Shown piece after piece: positions 5,959 to 7,294 of a stretch of DNA of 7,294 nt (its first letter is position 1; every line of letters begins with the position of its first letter). The position numbers and the translations under genes were made by a program. The stretch is from SAR202 cluster bacterium (GTDB lineage Bacteria; Chloroflexota; Dehalococcoidia; SAR202; GCA-002694895), in NCBI GenBank assembly GCA_009391605.1, contig VFGQ01000050.1, positions 1-7,294 on the forward strand, read 5' to 3'. The notes under the pieces are model-generated. The model had not been told where the DNA came from and searched no databases. It saw only the letters and a program-made list of their open reading frames with translations.

Positions 5959-6766
5959 AAACTTTTCTATCCCAAGCACCAAAAACGGGAAACCTTTTAA
6001 TGATCAAATAATTGAAATTTTATTAGCAGCAGGAAATATTTTAAAGCAATCTAAAAATTTTGATCTAAAACCAATTTTTAAAGCAAAAAAAGATATAGTC
6101 ACGAAAATTGATATAGATATTGAAAATTTTATATCTGATCAAATTATTAAAAATTTTAACCATCACAACATTATCGGCGAGGAAAATGGAGGTGAATTGT
6201 TAAATGATGATTATAATTGGGTTATAGATCCAATTGATGGTACAAAAAACTTCTTTTATGGACATCCTCATTACTGTATTGTGTTGGGCTTAACATATGG
6301 TGATAAAATACTAGCCGGATTTACATATGATCCTAATAGAAAAGAAATATTCCATGCAGTAAAAGATAAAGGTTTTTATGTAAATAACAAAAGATTTAGA
6401 GTTTCAGATAAAAATAAATTCGATAATTCTTTTTTATCTGTAGAAATACCTGGTTCTGGGCTGGGGAGTCAAAAAACAATAGATTTTATCCGAAAAATTT
6501 ATTCTGATGTTATAGGATTAAGAATTTCAGGATCTGCAGGTTTAAGTCTTTCTTATTTAGCAAGTGGAAGATCTGATTTATTTATATGCTACAAATTAAA
6601 TATATGGGATCAGATAGCAGGAATAATCCAAATCAAAGAAGCGGGTGGTAAAATAGTAGATAGAAATGGGAACGAAGCAGGGTTGTACAGCGACGGAATT
6701 ATAGCAGGAAATGCTTCAATAGTGGATGATTTTCTTATTAAATCGAAAGCATATAAATGGAAATAA
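5951..6766 (+). CDS. Inositol-monophosphatase-family phosphatase (IMPase/FBPase/HisN-like)
   Basis: This 271-residue cytosolic Mg-dependent sugar phosphatase has all the canonical IMPase ligands: Glu77 in IIGEENGG, Asp93 and Asp96 in WVIDPIDGTKNF (90-101), and Asp220 in NIWDQIAG. The upstream KKDIVTKIDIDIE (47-59) fits the family's conserved T-x-x-D-x-x-x-E-like helix start, and GSAGLSLSYLASGRSD (194-209) the late core. Family members hydrolyse inositol-1-phosphate, fructose-1,6-bisphosphate, histidinol phosphate or PAP, and motifs alone do not separate these. The neighbouring phosphoglucose isomerase favours an FBPase-like gluconeogenic role. The hisC gene nearby, on the opposite strand, keeps a HisN-type histidinol phosphatase possible. 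SuhB-like IMPase is the neutral call. It starts 8 nt inside the nuclease gene with only a weak GAAG before the ATG, implying translational coupling. It is the last gene of the operon, and no hairpin terminator is visible after it. Confidence 0.88.
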   Translation: MSKNFSIPSTKNGKPFNDQIIEILLAAGNILKQSKNFDLKPIFKAKKDIVTKIDIDIENFISDQIIKNFNHHNIIGEENGGELLNDDYNWVIDPIDGTKNFFYGHPHYCIVLGLTYGDKILAGFTYDPNRKEIFHAVKDKGFYVNNKRFRVSDKNKFDNSFLSVEIPGSGLGSQKTIDFIRKIYSDVIGLRISGSAGLSLSYLASGRSDLFICYKLNIWDQIAGIIQIKEAGGKIVDRNGNEAGLYSDGIIAGNASIVDDFLIKSKAYKWK

Positions 6767-6799
6767 AATACCACACACACTCAAAAACTGAATACACAA

Positions 6800-7246
6800 C
6801 TACTGAACAGTAACTTCTCCGATCATTCCTAATGTCTCATGAGGTACACAATATAATCTGTATGTCCCGGCAGTTTCAAATGTTATTGTAAATTCATAAC
6901 TTTCACCAGCATCTGCAGTTTCATATATATCTAATTCATCAATTGTGAATGTATGAAACTCAGCTTCAGATGTTATTTTAAAAGTTATTTTCTCGCCTAC
7001 TTTAAATGTTAAATTGGCAGGTTCATAAAGATAAGTCTCTCCAGCATCTAACATTTGAATTTTTACCAACCTACCCTTGTCTTTAGTTTCTTGGGCTGAT
7101 AATTCTTTTTCGGTTTTCAAATCTCCGGGTACTTTTGCAGGTGGTGGTGGACTTGTAATCTCTTCAGTTTTATTTGACTGATTATCTGATGCACTACACC
7201 CAATAATCATAATTAATACAATCAAACCAAAAAAAATATTTCTCAT
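6800..7246 (-). CDS. Cupredoxin (plastocyanin-like) lipoprotein
   Basis: This 148-residue exported blue-copper protein has an N-terminal hydrophobic signal ending in a lipobox, MIIGC with Cys17, so it should be lipidated and anchored at the outer face of the cytoplasmic membrane. A low-complexity, charged and Pro-rich linker (about 18-58, with PPPP at 33-36) precedes a single cupredoxin domain (about 60-148). The type-1 copper ligands are clear: His98 in AEFHTF, and Cys133, His136 and Met141 in YCVPHETLGM, the C-x2-H-x4-M arrangement. It probably shuttles electrons or binds copper in the envelope, and the partner is not in this window. It is transcribed toward the operon, with only 33 nt between the two stop codons. 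The ATG is supported by AAGGA 7 nt upstream, and the stop is TAG. Confidence 0.9.
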   Translation of the reverse strand: MRNIFFGLIVLIMIIGCSASDNQSNKTEEITSPPPPAKVPGDLKTEKELSAQETKDKGRLVKIQMLDAGETYLYEPANLTFKVGEKITFKITSEAEFHTFTIDELDIYETADAGESYEFTITFETAGTYRLYCVPHETLGMIGEVTVQ

Positions 7247-7253
7247 GAATTAA

Positions 7254-7258
7254 TCCTT
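7254..7258 (-). promoter_or_regulatory. Ribosome binding site of the cupredoxin gene
   Basis: On the minus strand AAGGA is followed by TTAATTC and then the ATG. The 7-nt spacing supports the chosen start. Confidence 0.65.
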
Positions 7259-7276
7259 TAGAAAACATTTAATGAA

Positions 7277-7293
7277 AATTGTCGCTAACAATT
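7277..7293. promoter_or_regulatory. Operator-like inverted repeat upstream of the cupredoxin gene
   Basis: A perfect 6-bp inverted repeat, aattgt (7277-7282) and acaatt (7288-7293), flanks the 5-bp core cgcta, about 30 nt upstream of the cupredoxin ATG. The arms equal the outer arms of the lac operator, and the half CGCTAACAATT resembles LacI-family half-sites, but the spacing is shorter. The promoter itself is cut by the window edge. Confidence 0.3.
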
Positions 7294-7294
7294 A

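Noticed and set aside
7248..7289. Promoter for the cupredoxin gene (GCGACA, 17 nt, TCTAAA on the minus strand)
   Set aside because: The -10 would overlap the AAGGA ribosome site and leave almost no leader, so it is not credible. The true promoter is probably beyond the window.

Overview
The window is strongly AT-rich bacterial DNA, densely packed, with sigma-70-like promoter hexamers and Shine-Dalgarno sites in front of several genes. TGA is used as a stop. The gene families (a DcyD-type PLP enzyme, HisC, a PF00882-like zinc phospholipase relative, a Tal-Pgi-type glucose-6-phosphate isomerase, a COG4741-type nuclease and a cupredoxin lipoprotein) together with the base composition suggest a free-living, probably marine, low-GC bacterium. 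A Chloroflexota/SAR202-like lineage is my best guess, but this is an inference from family flavour and is not proven by the sequence.

Layout from left to right. Positions 1-421 (+) hold the 3' part of a D-cysteine desulfhydrase/cysteate lyase-type gene whose start lies outside the window. A 154-bp convergent gap with weak inverted repeats follows. Next come two separately promoted minus-strand genes: hisC (576-1673) and a zinc-dependent phospholipase C-like protein with a GTG start (1848-2609). The second gene contains a near-perfect 39-bp palindrome inside its coding sequence. A divergent intergenic region (2610-2774) carries two opposed promoter candidates whose -35 elements share one base.

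To the right is a tight four-gene plus-strand operon (2775-6766): a 12-TM MFS transporter of the fosmidomycin-resistance type, a stand-alone Tal-Pgi-type phosphoglucose isomerase, a small membrane-anchored PD-(D/E)XK nuclease-like protein, and an inositol-monophosphatase-family sugar phosphatase. The junctions are a 4-nt ATGA overlap, an 11-nt gap and an 8-nt overlap, so the genes are very likely co-expressed. The isomerase and phosphatase could act in sequence (FBP to F6P to G6P) if the phosphatase has FBPase activity. A minus-strand cupredoxin lipoprotein gene (6800-7246) converges on the operon with a 33-nt gap, and a lac-operator-like inverted repeat sits upstream of it at the window edge.

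I see no rRNA, tRNA, CRISPR, transposase or phage genes. The window looks like ordinary core/accessory metabolism. The most unusual items are the intragenic palindrome, the nuclease embedded in a sugar-phosphate operon, and the drifted active-site motifs of the isomerase.
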